Below, in pieces: positions 36,154 to 45,485 of a stretch of 64,000 nucleotides of DNA. The DNA comes from Chryseobacterium gregarium DSM 19109 (lineage in GTDB: Bacteria; Bacteroidota; Bacteroidia; Flavobacteriales; Weeksellaceae). Every line of letters starts with the position of its first letter. Positions within the stretch are counted from its first letter, which is position 1. The position numbers and the translations under genes were made by a program. The notes below the pieces were generated by a model. The model saw nothing but the letters and a program-made list of their open reading frames with translations, searched no databases and was not told the DNA's origin. The DNA lies in contig NZ_AUMU01000002.1 of NCBI RefSeq assembly GCF_000430845.1, positions 62,001 through 126,000 of the forward strand, in the 5' to 3' direction.

Positions 36154-37508
36154 TGACATTTGCAGGATTTTTTGCAATATTATTCTTATTAGCAATTATT
36201 ATGAACAAAGGATATAAGTCAGTTATTGATCCTATGTTTTACATGATTGTTATATTTTTATTTTTTTTCGGAATTAAAAAAGATTTGGAACTTAATGAAG
36301 AATCAGAATTTTTATTGCTTCTCTCATTTATTATTTTTATTTCAACGGTTTATTTAGTCCGTAAAAGGCAACATAGAAAAATTGTCGGTTTTATTAACCG
36401 TAAGAATAAAGCTTTTCACAAATTTTTAATAAAACCGTTACAATCAAAACAACAGCTGTATCTTTTTTTAGTCGTCTTATTATATGTAGTTCTTGATTTT
36501 TCATTTAACACATGGCTTTATGGCTCTTTTGATAAAGCGGTTACCAGATTTTATTACAGACAGCCTGAAAGAGAGGATATTCCGACTTTCTTAACAATTA
36601 TTCTCTTTTCATTATATTCATTATCATCTCTGATTATATTTGTTTTAAGCTATAACAATGCACGGTTTAAGACAAATTCATTATATCTTAACCTCAGTTT
36701 TTTTGCTTTGGCCCTTGCTGCTTTTCCCAGGGGGACAAGAGGTGCAATTATTTCTTTATTAATCATTATTATACTGGCAAATATAATCGTAGGTATTAGA
36801 AATAATAAGCTCGGAATTAAAAATTTATTCTTTAATATAAAACTTTTATTTCCTGTAACCATTGTGATATTCACTTTTCTAGCTTTATCATCTATACGGA
36901 ATAAGGAAATTGACAATTTAGAAATGCTGCAGCAGACAATTTCTGAAATGGATTTTTCACAGTCACAAAAGGAATATAACACTTCAGAAGGAGATTTATT
37001 ATTAACGGATTATAATAAATGCATAGAAACCTTTGGATCTTCCGTAGAGTTCCTGCCTATTGACTATACTCTGAAAGCCGTATTATTTAATCCGATTCCC
37101 CGAAGTTTATGGAAGGATAAACCTGTCGGATTCGGTGTCGCATTAACAGAAGTTAAATTTGGCGGACAAAACTTTGACTATGAGCATTTGGCTGAACATA
37201 AATGGGCAAACGCTGCTGGCATAGCAGGTGAAGGCTGGGCAAATGAAGGGATTCTTGGCCTGATACTGTACTCAATCCTAATGGGTTTATATGCGGGAAT
37301 TCTTACAAAGATTGTAGATACATTCTTATTATCTGATAATTATGTGTCACTTTTAATTGCACTATTATGTTTTCTGGCATCTTTACTTACTGTAAGAGGG
37401 GATATATTATCAGGGATTACCCAAGGATTTTATCCTATACTTTTTTTCATGATCATATTAGTTGTAGTTCAGCCATTTGTGCAGTATAAATATAAATTCA
37501 GATCATAG
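36153..37508 (+). CDS. Wzy-like O-antigen/capsule polymerase
   Basis: A 451-residue protein with about 10-12 membrane segments and a large periplasmic loop before the last segments. That loop has IPRSLWKDKPVGFG and the EGWANEGILGL motif, typical of Wzy/O-antigen ligase-like polymerases. Its ATG overlaps the wecB stop. It would polymerise repeat units after flipping. Sequence divergence of Wzy makes the assignment depend on topology and locus context. Confidence 0.8.
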   Translation: MTFAGFFAILFLLAIIMNKGYKSVIDPMFYMIVIFLFFFGIKKDLELNEESEFLLLLSFIIFISTVYLVRKRQHRKIVGFINRKNKAFHKFLIKPLQSKQQLYLFLVVLLYVVLDFSFNTWLYGSFDKAVTRFYYRQPEREDIPTFLTIILFSLYSLSSLIIFVLSYNNARFKTNSLYLNLSFFALALAAFPRGTRGAIISLLIIIILANIIVGIRNNKLGIKNLFFNIKLLFPVTIVIFTFLALSSIRNKEIDNLEMLQQTISEMDFSQSQKEYNTSEGDLLLTDYNKCIETFGSSVEFLPIDYTLKAVLFNPIPRSLWKDKPVGFGVALTEVKFGGQNFDYEHLAEHKWANAAGIAGEGWANEGILGLILYSILMGLYAGILTKIVDTFLLSDNYVSLLIALLCFLASLLTVRGDILSGITQGFYPILFFMIILVVVQPFVQYKYKFRS

Positions 37509-37585
37509 TTAATCCCAAATGTATTAAAGTTATATCCGTAAAGTAACTTGCAATATTCTGAATAGTAATAGTGATCAAATCAAAT

Positions 37586-38710
37586 ATGAAAAAAGTTCTG
37601 ATAATCCACAAAAACACAATTGAGAAAGAGCCGCCGACCCAGATGGTCATTCAGCACTTGGTAGATTTAGGTGTTTCTGTTAAGCTGGTAACATTAGGCG
37701 TAAATGAGTATTGGAAAAGAAATTTAGAAAGTAAAGGTGTTGAATTTAAAGATTTGGGATTAGCTTCTTTTGTAGATTTGAAGAAAAGAACTTTTTCAAA
37801 AAAAATAGAAACCTGGTTAAAATACAGAAAAGAAGTCCTGAAGGAATTATCTCGGCCAGAGAATCAGGATAGCATCATCTGGTTTGTAGATGCAGACAGC
37901 ATTGCTCCTCTTTTATTCAGCAGTGTTTTCAACAGACTGAACTTTATCATGCATATTTTGGAAATGTATGACCATTCATCTTTTTATAAATATGTTCTCA
38001 ATAAATATATAACCAGATCTAGAAGATTGATCGTTTGTGAAGAAAATCGCGCTGCTATTTTTAATCTTTGGTTTAAACCGGAAAAATATCCGGTGGTATT
38101 GCCTAATAAACCTTATCAACTATTAGATGAAAGTGCATCAGATGAGTTCTTAATAAAAAATTATCCTGATCTTCATGATAATTTAATTAAAAAAAACAGA
38201 AAAATAGTATTGTATCAGGGACTGATTTCTCCGGAAAGGGATCTCTCATTTATTCTGAAGGCTGTTGATGAATTGGGAGAAGATTTTATTCCCGTGATTA
38301 TGGGCAGAGATTTTGGTATGCTGGACCATTACAAAAAAATATGCCCGCGTTTGGTACATATTTCCTATATACCTTCACCTCAGCACCTGTATATAACTTC
38401 ACTGGCAAGAGTCGGGATTTTAATATATGATCCGATATCATTGAACCAAATCTTCTGTGCACCGAATAAAATCTTTGAATATGCAGGATATGGTGTTCCA
38501 ATGATCGGCAATAATATACCCGGATTATCTTCACCTTTTCAAAAATTTAATTGCGGAAAAATTTTCAGTACGGATAATGATGTTTCAGAGATGAAAAAAA
38601 TCATATTGGAGATCGATGATAATTTTAATCGATTTTCACAGAATTCAAAAATGTTATTTAGAGCTGTCGATAACCAAGCCATTATCAAAGCTATTCTTGA
38701 AGAATTTTAA
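37586..38710 (+). CDS. Glycosyltransferase of GT4-like fold
   Basis: A 374-residue glycosyltransferase. A GT-B fold is suggested by the N-terminal KKVLIIHKNTIEKEPPTQM, a central VLYQGLISPERDLSFIL donor-domain motif and a C-terminal APNKIFEYAGYGVPMIG sugar-nucleotide binding motif (E at the family position). A GTG 15 bp upstream gives a longer start, but the ATG at 37586 begins the beta strand directly. Sugar specificity unknown. Confidence 0.85.
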   Translation: MKKVLIIHKNTIEKEPPTQMVIQHLVDLGVSVKLVTLGVNEYWKRNLESKGVEFKDLGLASFVDLKKRTFSKKIETWLKYRKEVLKELSRPENQDSIIWFVDADSIAPLLFSSVFNRLNFIMHILEMYDHSSFYKYVLNKYITRSRRLIVCEENRAAIFNLWFKPEKYPVVLPNKPYQLLDESASDEFLIKNYPDLHDNLIKKNRKIVLYQGLISPERDLSFILKAVDELGEDFIPVIMGRDFGMLDHYKKICPRLVHISYIPSPQHLYITSLARVGILIYDPISLNQIFCAPNKIFEYAGYGVPMIGNNIPGLSSPFQKFNCGKIFSTDNDVSEMKKIILEIDDNFNRFSQNSKMLFRAVDNQAIIKAILEEF

Positions 38711-38724
38711 TACTTTTATTAAAT

Positions 38725-39852
38725 ATGAACCTGATTATTAATACTACTACATTAAGCGGAACTGGAGTAACACAGGTTGCAGTTTCATTTATATATGAAT
38801 GTATTGCTTTTCCGGAAAATACCTATCATGTTTTTTTAAGTAAAACGGTGTCAAAAGAAGTTGACATATCCGATTTTCCGGAAAATTTTCATTTCCATCA
38901 ATTTGAAAATCACCCTTTGTATGGCCTGAAAGGGATCTCAATAAGGAAACGCTTGAGAATGCTGGAAAGTCAGATTAATCCTGATCTTGTGTTTTCAGTA
39001 TTTGGACCGTCATGCTGGACTCCGAAATCCAAGCATATCACCGGTTTTGCAAACTCTTATTACGTATATCCCGAATCTCCGTTTTTCAAAAAAATACCAG
39101 TTAAAGATTGGCTTCGGATTAATTTGATGAAAATTGCCCATCGTTTTTTCCTGAAAAGAAACGGCAGATATTTTATTTGTGAGACCGAAGATATGTCAGT
39201 AAGGCTGTCTGCATTTTTAGGGATTAATAAATCCAATATTTTTACCGTCAGCAATACCTATAATAAATATTTTGAGACCGGAAATGTTTCGAAAAAAAAA
39301 CAATTCCTGCCTGAACCGGTAGAAAACGAATATAGATTCCTATCATTGGCCTCATTTGATATCCATAAGAATCTTATCGTAATAAACGAAATTGCAGCAA
39401 TTTTAGATGAAAAGAAGGTCACAAAGGATATCAAATTTGTATTGACAATTGATCCTCAGAAGTACGAGAAGTATTTTACCAGTGAAGCCAAACTTAGAAT
39501 AATCAATCTCGGCAGAGTGGATGTTAAGGACTGTCCGCAATTGTATTCGGAGTGTGATGCGCTTTTTTTGCCGACCCTGATTGAATCATTTTCTGCAAAT
39601 TATCCGGAAGCCATGAAAATGGAAATTCCTATTCTTACCTCACACTATTCATTTGCGACCTCTATCTGTGGGAATGCTGCACTTTATTTTGATCCTCTTG
39701 ATCCTCGAGACATTGTAACAAAAATAATGCAGATACTGAACGATGAAAAGCTTCCTGAACTACTGGTCGAAAATGGTAAGAAAAGACTTGATGTATTTGG
39801 GAGTGCAAAAATCAGGGCTCAAAGATATTTCAATGTATTTAAATCTGTTTAA
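38725..39852 (+). CDS. Glycosyltransferase, GT4-like
   Basis: A 375-residue enzyme. The N-terminal NTTTLSGTGVTQVAVSFI is a GT-B acceptor loop. The C-terminal half has SLASFDIHKNL, LYSECDALFLPTLIESFSANYPEAM (the E-x7-E motif of GT4) and LYFDPLDPRDIV. Follows the preceding glycosyltransferase by 14 bp. Sugar specificity unknown. Confidence 0.88.
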   Translation: MNLIINTTTLSGTGVTQVAVSFIYECIAFPENTYHVFLSKTVSKEVDISDFPENFHFHQFENHPLYGLKGISIRKRLRMLESQINPDLVFSVFGPSCWTPKSKHITGFANSYYVYPESPFFKKIPVKDWLRINLMKIAHRFFLKRNGRYFICETEDMSVRLSAFLGINKSNIFTVSNTYNKYFETGNVSKKKQFLPEPVENEYRFLSLASFDIHKNLIVINEIAAILDEKKVTKDIKFVLTIDPQKYEKYFTSEAKLRIINLGRVDVKDCPQLYSECDALFLPTLIESFSANYPEAMKMEIPILTSHYSFATSICGNAALYFDPLDPRDIVTKIMQILNDEKLPELLVENGKKRLDVFGSAKIRAQRYFNVFKSV

Positions 39853-39872
39853 TTTTCAAATAACCTGACTAA

Positions 39873-40697
39873 ATGTTTGTAACCGCTAGTATAGTTTGCT
39901 ATAAAAATGATACAGAAGTTCTTCTGGAAGCAATTAACAGCTTTCTAAATTCAGAAACGGATTTCCCCATATTTTTATATTTAATAGACAATTCTCCAAC
40001 AGATGAGTTGAAGACGCTTATCAGTCATCCGAAGGTTGAGTATATTTTTAATCCTTCCAATCCTGGTTTCGGAGCTGCACATAATATTGCGATTAAATTG
40101 GCGATGGAAAAAGACAGCATGTACCATCTGGTGTTGAATCCTGATGTTTATTTTGATGAAAACACACTTAAGGGGCTGGCCGATTATCTTGAGAATAATC
40201 CTGAAATAGGAAATGTAATGCCCAAAGTATTTTATCCTGACGGAAGAATACAGCGTCTCTGTAAACTGCTTCCGACACCTTATGACTGGATTGGCAGAAG
40301 ATTTAATCCGTTTAAAAATATGGTTGAAAAGAGGAATGAGATTTTTGAGCTGAGGTTTACAGGTTATAATAAAACCATGGATGTACCTTATCTCTCAGGA
40401 TGTTTTATGTTTTTAAAACTTGATGCCTTATGCCAGGTCGGTTTTTTTGATGAAAAGATTTTTATGTACGGAGAGGAAACTGATTTATGCAGGAGACTGA
40501 TCAACGGCGGTTACAGGACTGTTTTCTATCCTAAAGTTAATATTTACCATCATTTTGAAAAAGGATCTCATAAGTCCTGGAGGCTTACCAGAATTGGAAT
40601 GCAGTCAGCGATCTATTATTTTAATAAATGGGGTTGGTTTTTTGATCATGAAAGGGCAAGAATCAATAAGAAAACATTGAAAGCATTAGGCAAATGA
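39873..40697 (+). CDS. Glycosyltransferase family 2, rhamnosyltransferase-like
   Basis: A 274-residue GT-A enzyme. The N-terminus (ASIVCYKNDTEVLLEAINSFL) and NPGFGAAHNIAI segment lead to the metal-binding LNPDVYF (DxD-like NPD). A conserved FMYGEETDLCRRLINGGYRTVFYP motif follows near 205-228. This arrangement is common in rhamnosyl transferases (RfbF/WbbL-like), consistent with rfbC in the locus, but acceptor and donor are unproven. An 845-bp gene-free gap follows. Confidence 0.88.
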   Translation: MFVTASIVCYKNDTEVLLEAINSFLNSETDFPIFLYLIDNSPTDELKTLISHPKVEYIFNPSNPGFGAAHNIAIKLAMEKDSMYHLVLNPDVYFDENTLKGLADYLENNPEIGNVMPKVFYPDGRIQRLCKLLPTPYDWIGRRFNPFKNMVEKRNEIFELRFTGYNKTMDVPYLSGCFMFLKLDALCQVGFFDEKIFMYGEETDLCRRLINGGYRTVFYPKVNIYHHFEKGSHKSWRLTRIGMQSAIYYFNKWGWFFDHERARINKKTLKALGK

Positions 40698-41542
40698 AAA
40701 GTTGCTGTTATAGACGTTTAGGTCTGTTATTAAAAATTAATTAAATCTTAGACCGAAATTTAAAGGTGATAAATTTCCTGCTAAAGGATGATTTTACCGG
40801 GCAAATAGAATTTTCATTATAAGGTTAAAACAGATACAACTATAAAAATACCGTAACTGAAAGAGAGTATTATTTTGTGAGTATTGAGTTTGCTCAAAAT
40901 TAAAAAATAATCAGTGCTGATTATTTCTCCCTATTAGCTCACTGCCTTTTTATAGGAATCAGTTAACCATTGGAGGAGACAATTTACCAAGCGTATTGTA
41001 GTGGTAAAGTTTTACTTACAATAAAATGGTATTGAAGAATGCCGATCTTCCGGATTGTATTATTTAATAGCAATTATGCAGCAGTTCGGATTGTAATAAT
41101 TGATGCCTTAAGGCAGACAGAGCCTATTGCTTCATCATATACAGAAGACATATTTGTAAAGGAATTAAGCTATATAATCAATAATGTAAATATTTTATTG
41201 TTTATAAGATTGGTCTTGTTTTAGAATAAATCATCTGTCAATTATTTTCAAAAGAATGTTTCATATTTTTTATAAAAATTCGCCTATCGATGAAATAAAT
41301 GACGATAAACAGGTAATTATAGATGTAATGTCAAATTATTATTCATTATTTTTATTATAAAAAATTACGAGATATATGTTAATAATATTTAATACAATAT
41401 AAATTAAATAAAAATAAGTATTTTATTTTTGCTTTTATAAAAAACTTCCTTAGCTTCGCGAAAATAAATTTATAGGTATTTTTACTGTATAACACAATAA
41501 ATCTATTTTGTATATTTATCGACACATTTGAATTGAAATAAA
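40698..41542. other. 845-bp gene-free gap inside the polysaccharide locus
   Basis: No convincing gene; the longest open frame (41039-41224, 61 codons) has no recognisable family. A perfect hairpin AAATAATCAG-TG-CTGATTATTT lies at 40905-40926. The second half is extremely AT-rich. The stretch may hold remnants of deleted genes and a promoter for the following sugar transferase gene, which I could not locate with confidence. Confidence 0.6.
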
Positions 41543-42520
41543 GTGAATAACATTGCCATAAAAATGAAAAGAGATAGAGCTATTTTTAAAGTAAATGGAT
41601 CCTTAAAAGTCTGTTTATTTATAAATATCAGTGATATTTCATTAAAGCTTTTTAGCGACAAAAAATTCAAGAGTAAATATAAACCCATTGTATACAAATC
41701 TAATCATTCCAGGATAAGTGTCAGTGAGTATTTAATGAAGTTTAATATTAAATGTATTGTTTTGGAAACATCAAATATTGGTCATTTACATAAGGATTTA
41801 GCTAATGAAATTGTAAAGGCCCGTAAAAATGGCATTGAGGTATATGAAGCACATGAATTTTATGAAATTGTAAATAAAAGGATCCCTCTCGTACGTCTTG
41901 AAAGAAATGTATATCTTGCCGATGATATTTTTACAATCGGTCAAAAGCAGGAAAAATTTAACATAAAAAGGCTGGTTGATATCACAATAAGTATACTGTT
42001 GTTGCCCATCGTAATTCCTCTGGTTATTTTAGGTTTCATTTTAGTAAAGCTGTCCTCAAATGGAGATGTATTATTTTCTCAGGAACGGGTAGGAAAAAAT
42101 TCCAAAACCTTTACGATTTATAAAATAAGAACCATGGTTTCATGCCATAACGGAGATTTCACAACCAATAATGATGTCCGGGTAAACAGAATCGGGAAAT
42201 TTCTAAGGATGACCAAAATTGATGAACTGCCCCAGTTGTGGAACATTCTGAAAGGTGATATGAGCCTTATTGGTCCCCGTCCTGAAAGGCCGCATTTCGT
42301 TAAGATTTCCAATGAGGAAAATGCAATGTTTGATCTCAGGCATTTAATTAAACCCGGAGTCACAGGATGGGCACAGGTAAATCTTCCCAAGGCTACACCG
42401 GAGGATAATCTTGAAAAATTAGAATACGATTTATTTTATATTAAAAATTATTCTCTTCTGTTTGACATACTTATTGTATTCAGGACGATAAAAATCGTTT
42501 TTACTTTAAATAGTAATTAA
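41543..42520 (+). CDS. Initiating sugar-phosphate transferase (WcaJ/PglC-like)
   Basis: A 325-residue polyisoprenyl-phosphate hexose-1-phosphate transferase that starts repeat-unit synthesis on undecaprenyl phosphate. The catalytic C-terminal part has the membrane helix LVDITISILLLPIVIPLVIL (about 146-165), the motif FSQERVGKNSKTFTIYKIRTM, KIDELPQLWNILKGDMSLIGPRPERP and GVTGWAQVNLPK. The N-terminal 140 residues are short and lack the usual four or five membrane helices of WcaJ. The GTG start at 41543 is in-frame with an ATG at 41564. Confidence 0.9.
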   Translation: MNNIAIKMKRDRAIFKVNGSLKVCLFINISDISLKLFSDKKFKSKYKPIVYKSNHSRISVSEYLMKFNIKCIVLETSNIGHLHKDLANEIVKARKNGIEVYEAHEFYEIVNKRIPLVRLERNVYLADDIFTIGQKQEKFNIKRLVDITISILLLPIVIPLVILGFILVKLSSNGDVLFSQERVGKNSKTFTIYKIRTMVSCHNGDFTTNNDVRVNRIGKFLRMTKIDELPQLWNILKGDMSLIGPRPERPHFVKISNEENAMFDLRHLIKPGVTGWAQVNLPKATPEDNLEKLEYDLFYIKNYSLLFDILIVFRTIKIVFTLNSN

Positions 42521-42719
42521 GGTTGAAAATTAAATTTATTATAGTATGTTTTTAATTTAGATGCTGCAATTCTATTGAATAACGGTTCTTACAATTTATT
42601 GATAAAGTTTAATTAAGATAAGTATACAGACCGCATGTCTCATGAGCTGTTGATGAATTCTATTGTATTAAAGAAGTAGATAATAGTAGAATGTTGCACA
42701 TTATAAGAATAAATAATTC

Positions 42720-43265
42720 ATGAAAATACAACAAACCCCTTTAAAAGACTGCTATATTATCGAACCTACTGTTTTTGAAGATGACAGAGGTTATTTCTTT
42801 GAAAAATTCAATGAAAAAAAGTTTGAGGAATTAACTGGAATGAACGGGCATTTTGTTCAGGATAATATTTCGAAATCTTCTTACGGGGTGCTTCGGGGTT
42901 TACATTTGCAAAAAGGAGAGCATGCCCAGGCAAAACTGGTTTCGTGTCTGGAGGGCAAAGTCTGGGATGTCGCCGTAGATTTAAGAGAAGATTCGCCTAC
43001 CTTTGGTAAATGGTTTGGGATTGAGCTGACCGCTGAGAATAAATTACAATTATATGTACCCAGAGGATTCGGCCATGGCTTCTCCGTTTTAAGCGATCAT
43101 GCCGTTTTTTCTTATAAATGCGATAATTTCTATCATAAGGAATCAGAAGGGAATGTGATGTTTAATGATCCCGAGCTTCAGGTAGACTGGAAACTTGAAG
43201 AAAAAGATATGATCCTTTCAGAAAAAGATCGAAACGCTTCCTTATTCCGCGAGAAAAACTTTTAA
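42720..43265 (+). CDS. rfbC: dTDP-4-dehydrorhamnose 3,5-epimerase
   Basis: A 181-residue cupin-fold enzyme of dTDP-L-rhamnose synthesis. Catalytic His62 is in LRGLHLQKGEHAQAKLV and Tyr132 in VFSYKCDNFY; FEDDRGYFFEKFNE is the N-terminal hallmark. The companion genes rfbA, rfbB and rfbD are not in the window, so they must be elsewhere if L-rhamnose is made. The last gene of the polysaccharide locus, closed by a terminator. Confidence 0.95.
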   Translation: MKIQQTPLKDCYIIEPTVFEDDRGYFFEKFNEKKFEELTGMNGHFVQDNISKSSYGVLRGLHLQKGEHAQAKLVSCLEGKVWDVAVDLREDSPTFGKWFGIELTAENKLQLYVPRGFGHGFSVLSDHAVFSYKCDNFYHKESEGNVMFNDPELQVDWKLEEKDMILSEKDRNASLFREKNF

Positions 43266-43275
43266 CAGTCTCCTG

Positions 43276-43306
43276 AAAACTACTTTGATAAAGTGGTTTT
43301 CATTTT
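43276..43306 (+). terminator. Terminator at the end of the polysaccharide locus
   Basis: An 11-bp stem AAAACTACTTT / AAAGTGGTTTT (one T-G pair, loop GAT) followed by CATTTTTT, 11 bp after rfbC. Confidence 0.85.
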
Positions 43307-43331
43307 TTAATTCAAACTATTCAATATTTTG

Positions 43332-43339
43332 TATCTTTG
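43332..43339 (+). promoter_or_regulatory. -7 element of rimO promoter
   Basis: TATCTTTG, 19 nt before the rimO ATG; leader would be about 15 nt. No clear -33. Confidence 0.6.
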
Positions 43340-43358
43340 CAGACTCAAAATCAAAAAG

Positions 43359-44660
43359 ATGCGCACAAAATCTGTAGGTAAAAAGAAAATTAACATCGTC
43401 ACGCTCGGCTGTTCCAAAAATGTATATGACTCGGAAGTTTTAATGAGCCAGCTGAAAGCCAACGGAAAAGAAGTGGTTCATGAAGATAGGGGCGATATTG
43501 TGGTGATTAATACCTGCGGATTTATAGATAATGCAAAAGAAGAATCGATCAATACGATTCTGGACTATGTGGAGGCAAAAAACAGGGGCGAAGTAGAAAA
43601 AGTATTCGTAACGGGGTGTCTTTCAGAAAGATATAAGCCGGATCTGATCAGGGAAATTCCGGATGTGGACCAGTATTTCGGAACCCGGGACCTTCCGATT
43701 CTATTAAAGCATTTGGGCGCCGATTACAAGCATGAGCTGGTAGGGGAAAGAATGACCACTACGCCTAAGCACTATGCGTACCTGAAAATTTCGGAAGGCT
43801 GTGACAGGCCGTGTTCGTTCTGTGCCATTCCGTTAATGCGGGGCGGGCACATGTCTACGCCTATTGAAAAGCTGGTGCTTGAGGCTCAGAAATTAGCCAA
43901 AAAAGGAACCCGGGAACTGATTTTAATTGCCCAGGACCTTACCTATTACGGTCTTGATATCTACAAAAGACGGGCGCTGGCGGACCTTTTAAAGGAACTG
44001 GTTAAGATTGACGGGATTGAATGGATCCGTCTCCACTATGCCTTCCCGAGCGGCTTTCCGGAAGATGTCCTGGATATTATCCGGGAAGAGCCTAAAGTAT
44101 GCAATTACATAGATATTCCTCTGCAGCACATCAATTCCGATCTGCTTAAATCAATGAAAAGGGGGACAACCCATGAAAAAACCAATGCCCTTCTCAGCAA
44201 GTTCAGAGAGAAAGTTCCTGATATGGCGATCAGGACTACGCTGATCGTAGGCTATCCCGGAGAGACGGAAGAAGTTTTCCAGGAACTGAAAGACTGGGTA
44301 AGGGAACAGAAATTCGACCGGTTGGGATGTTTTACCTATTCACATGAAGAAAATACAGGAGCTTATGTCCTGGAAGACGATATTCCGCAGGAAGTGAAAG
44401 AAGCCAGGGTAGAAGAAATTATGGAATTGCAGTCACAGATTTCGTGGGAGAAAAATCAAGAAAAATTAGGCAGGATTTATAAATGTATTTTTGACCGGAA
44501 AGAAGGGAACTACTTTGTAGGAAGAACGGAATATGATTCCCCGGATGTAGATAATACGGTTTTGGTTTCTGCAGAGAACACCTACATTTCAATTGGTGAA
44601 TTTGCTGATGTAATGATTACTTCCGCAGAAGAATTTGACCTGTACGGTGAACTGATTTAA
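43359..44660 (+). CDS. rimO: Ribosomal protein S12 methylthiotransferase
   Basis: A radical-SAM enzyme that methylthiolates Asp89 of ribosomal protein S12. N-terminal cluster cysteines are Cys18, Cys53 and Cys87. The radical-SAM CxxxCxxC is at 148, 152 and 155 (SEGCDRPCSFCAIP). A TRAM domain ends the 433-residue protein. LHYAFPSGFP and GYPGETEEVF identify RimO over MiaB. The ATG at 43359 is downstream of the promoter; an in-frame longer start would overlap it. Confidence 0.96.
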   Translation: MRTKSVGKKKINIVTLGCSKNVYDSEVLMSQLKANGKEVVHEDRGDIVVINTCGFIDNAKEESINTILDYVEAKNRGEVEKVFVTGCLSERYKPDLIREIPDVDQYFGTRDLPILLKHLGADYKHELVGERMTTTPKHYAYLKISEGCDRPCSFCAIPLMRGGHMSTPIEKLVLEAQKLAKKGTRELILIAQDLTYYGLDIYKRRALADLLKELVKIDGIEWIRLHYAFPSGFPEDVLDIIREEPKVCNYIDIPLQHINSDLLKSMKRGTTHEKTNALLSKFREKVPDMAIRTTLIVGYPGETEEVFQELKDWVREQKFDRLGCFTYSHEENTGAYVLEDDIPQEVKEARVEEIMELQSQISWEKNQEKLGRIYKCIFDRKEGNYFVGRTEYDSPDVDNTVLVSAENTYISIGEFADVMITSAEEFDLYGELI

Positions 44661-45065
44661 TATTAATTTCAATGATACTAAAAAGCCGGTGAGATTACTC
44701 ATTGGCTTTTAATTTATATAGAAAATTAATTATAGTTTATTGTTATCATCTTAAATTATGCTTATAGCCTGCACCATATTGCAATGGTTATTGGTTATTT
44801 AAAGCTAAATTTATTCTAAATAATTGATTTCCAGTTAATTTTATTTTTCCTGAATCCGAAGTTATTATACAGTTGTTAATTATGTTAACTTTTCTATATC
44901 TATTTTAACATTTTTTAACACCCTTTTCTAAAACTCCTGTTAACAGTAAGTTACAAGGGTTATTAACATCTGTTTTTATTTTCCTTAACTGTTTTTAACA
45001 TTTGGAATAGGCCTTATAACAGATTCCTGATACATTTGCCCAGTTAAAACCAATAAAAGTTCAAC
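44661..45065. other. 405-bp AT-rich intergenic region with TTAAC cluster
   Basis: No gene is evident. Seven copies of TTAAC lie at 44885, 44905, 44915, 44940, 44963, 44985 and 44995 on the plus strand, most spaced near multiples of a helical turn. They lie 65-180 bp upstream of the RlpA-like gene. No TAnnTTTG element is clear. Confidence 0.55.
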
Positions 45066-45437
45066 ATGATGAAAAGATTCATTCTCGTAATCATAATGAT
45101 GATTTCAGCCTTTGGTGTTTATTCTTTCAGGATGAATGCTACGGATGCAAAAAAAACAAGTTATGCATCGTACTACCACGATAAGTTTAACGGTAAGAAA
45201 ACAGCAAGCGGGGAGATTTTCAGCAATTCGAAATTTACCGCAGCCAACAGGACGCTCCCATTCGGAACGAATATCAGGGTCACCAACCTTAAAAATGGTA
45301 AAGAAGTAGTCGTGAAAATAAACGACAGGGGGCCTTACCATTCATCAAGAGCTTTAGATATGTCTAAAGCGGCGTTCGATGAAATCGGGAATACCGGCAG
45401 CGGTACCATTCCGGTTGAATATGAAATTGTCAATTAA
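45066..45437 (+). CDS. RlpA-like double-psi beta-barrel protein
   Basis: A 123-residue exported protein. The first 21 residues (MMKRFILVIIMMISAFGVYSF) form a signal peptide. The rest is a minimal RlpA domain: SYASYYHDKFNGKKTASGE, FTAANRTLPFGTNIRVTN and VKINDRGPYHSSRALDMSKAAF. In E. coli, RlpA is a lytic transglycosylase active on peptidoglycan; here the SPOR domain is missing. Periplasmic cell-wall role inferred. It is preceded by a TTAAC-rich region and followed by a terminator. Confidence 0.9.
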   Translation: MMKRFILVIIMMISAFGVYSFRMNATDAKKTSYASYYHDKFNGKKTASGEIFSNSKFTAANRTLPFGTNIRVTNLKNGKEVVVKINDRGPYHSSRALDMSKAAFDEIGNTGSGTIPVEYEIVN

Positions 45438-45452
45438 TCTTATGATTTAAAT

Positions 45453-45485
45453 AAACAGAAGCCGGCTTTAAGCCAGCTTCTGTTT
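45453..45485. terminator. Bidirectional terminator between rlpA-like and exoIII genes
   Basis: Stem AAACAGAAGC-C-GGCTT / AAGCC-A-GCTTCTGTTT with a single-base loop. It overlaps the stop codon region of the minus-strand gene and closes both convergent genes. Confidence 0.85.

Noticed and set aside
41039..41224. 61-codon frame in the 845-bp gap
   Set aside because: No recognisable family or promoter; too short to support a call in AT-rich DNA.
27535..43265. Insertion sequence or integrase driving the polysaccharide locus
   Set aside because: No transposase, integrase or terminal repeats were found; homologous exchange between flanking core genes is sufficient.
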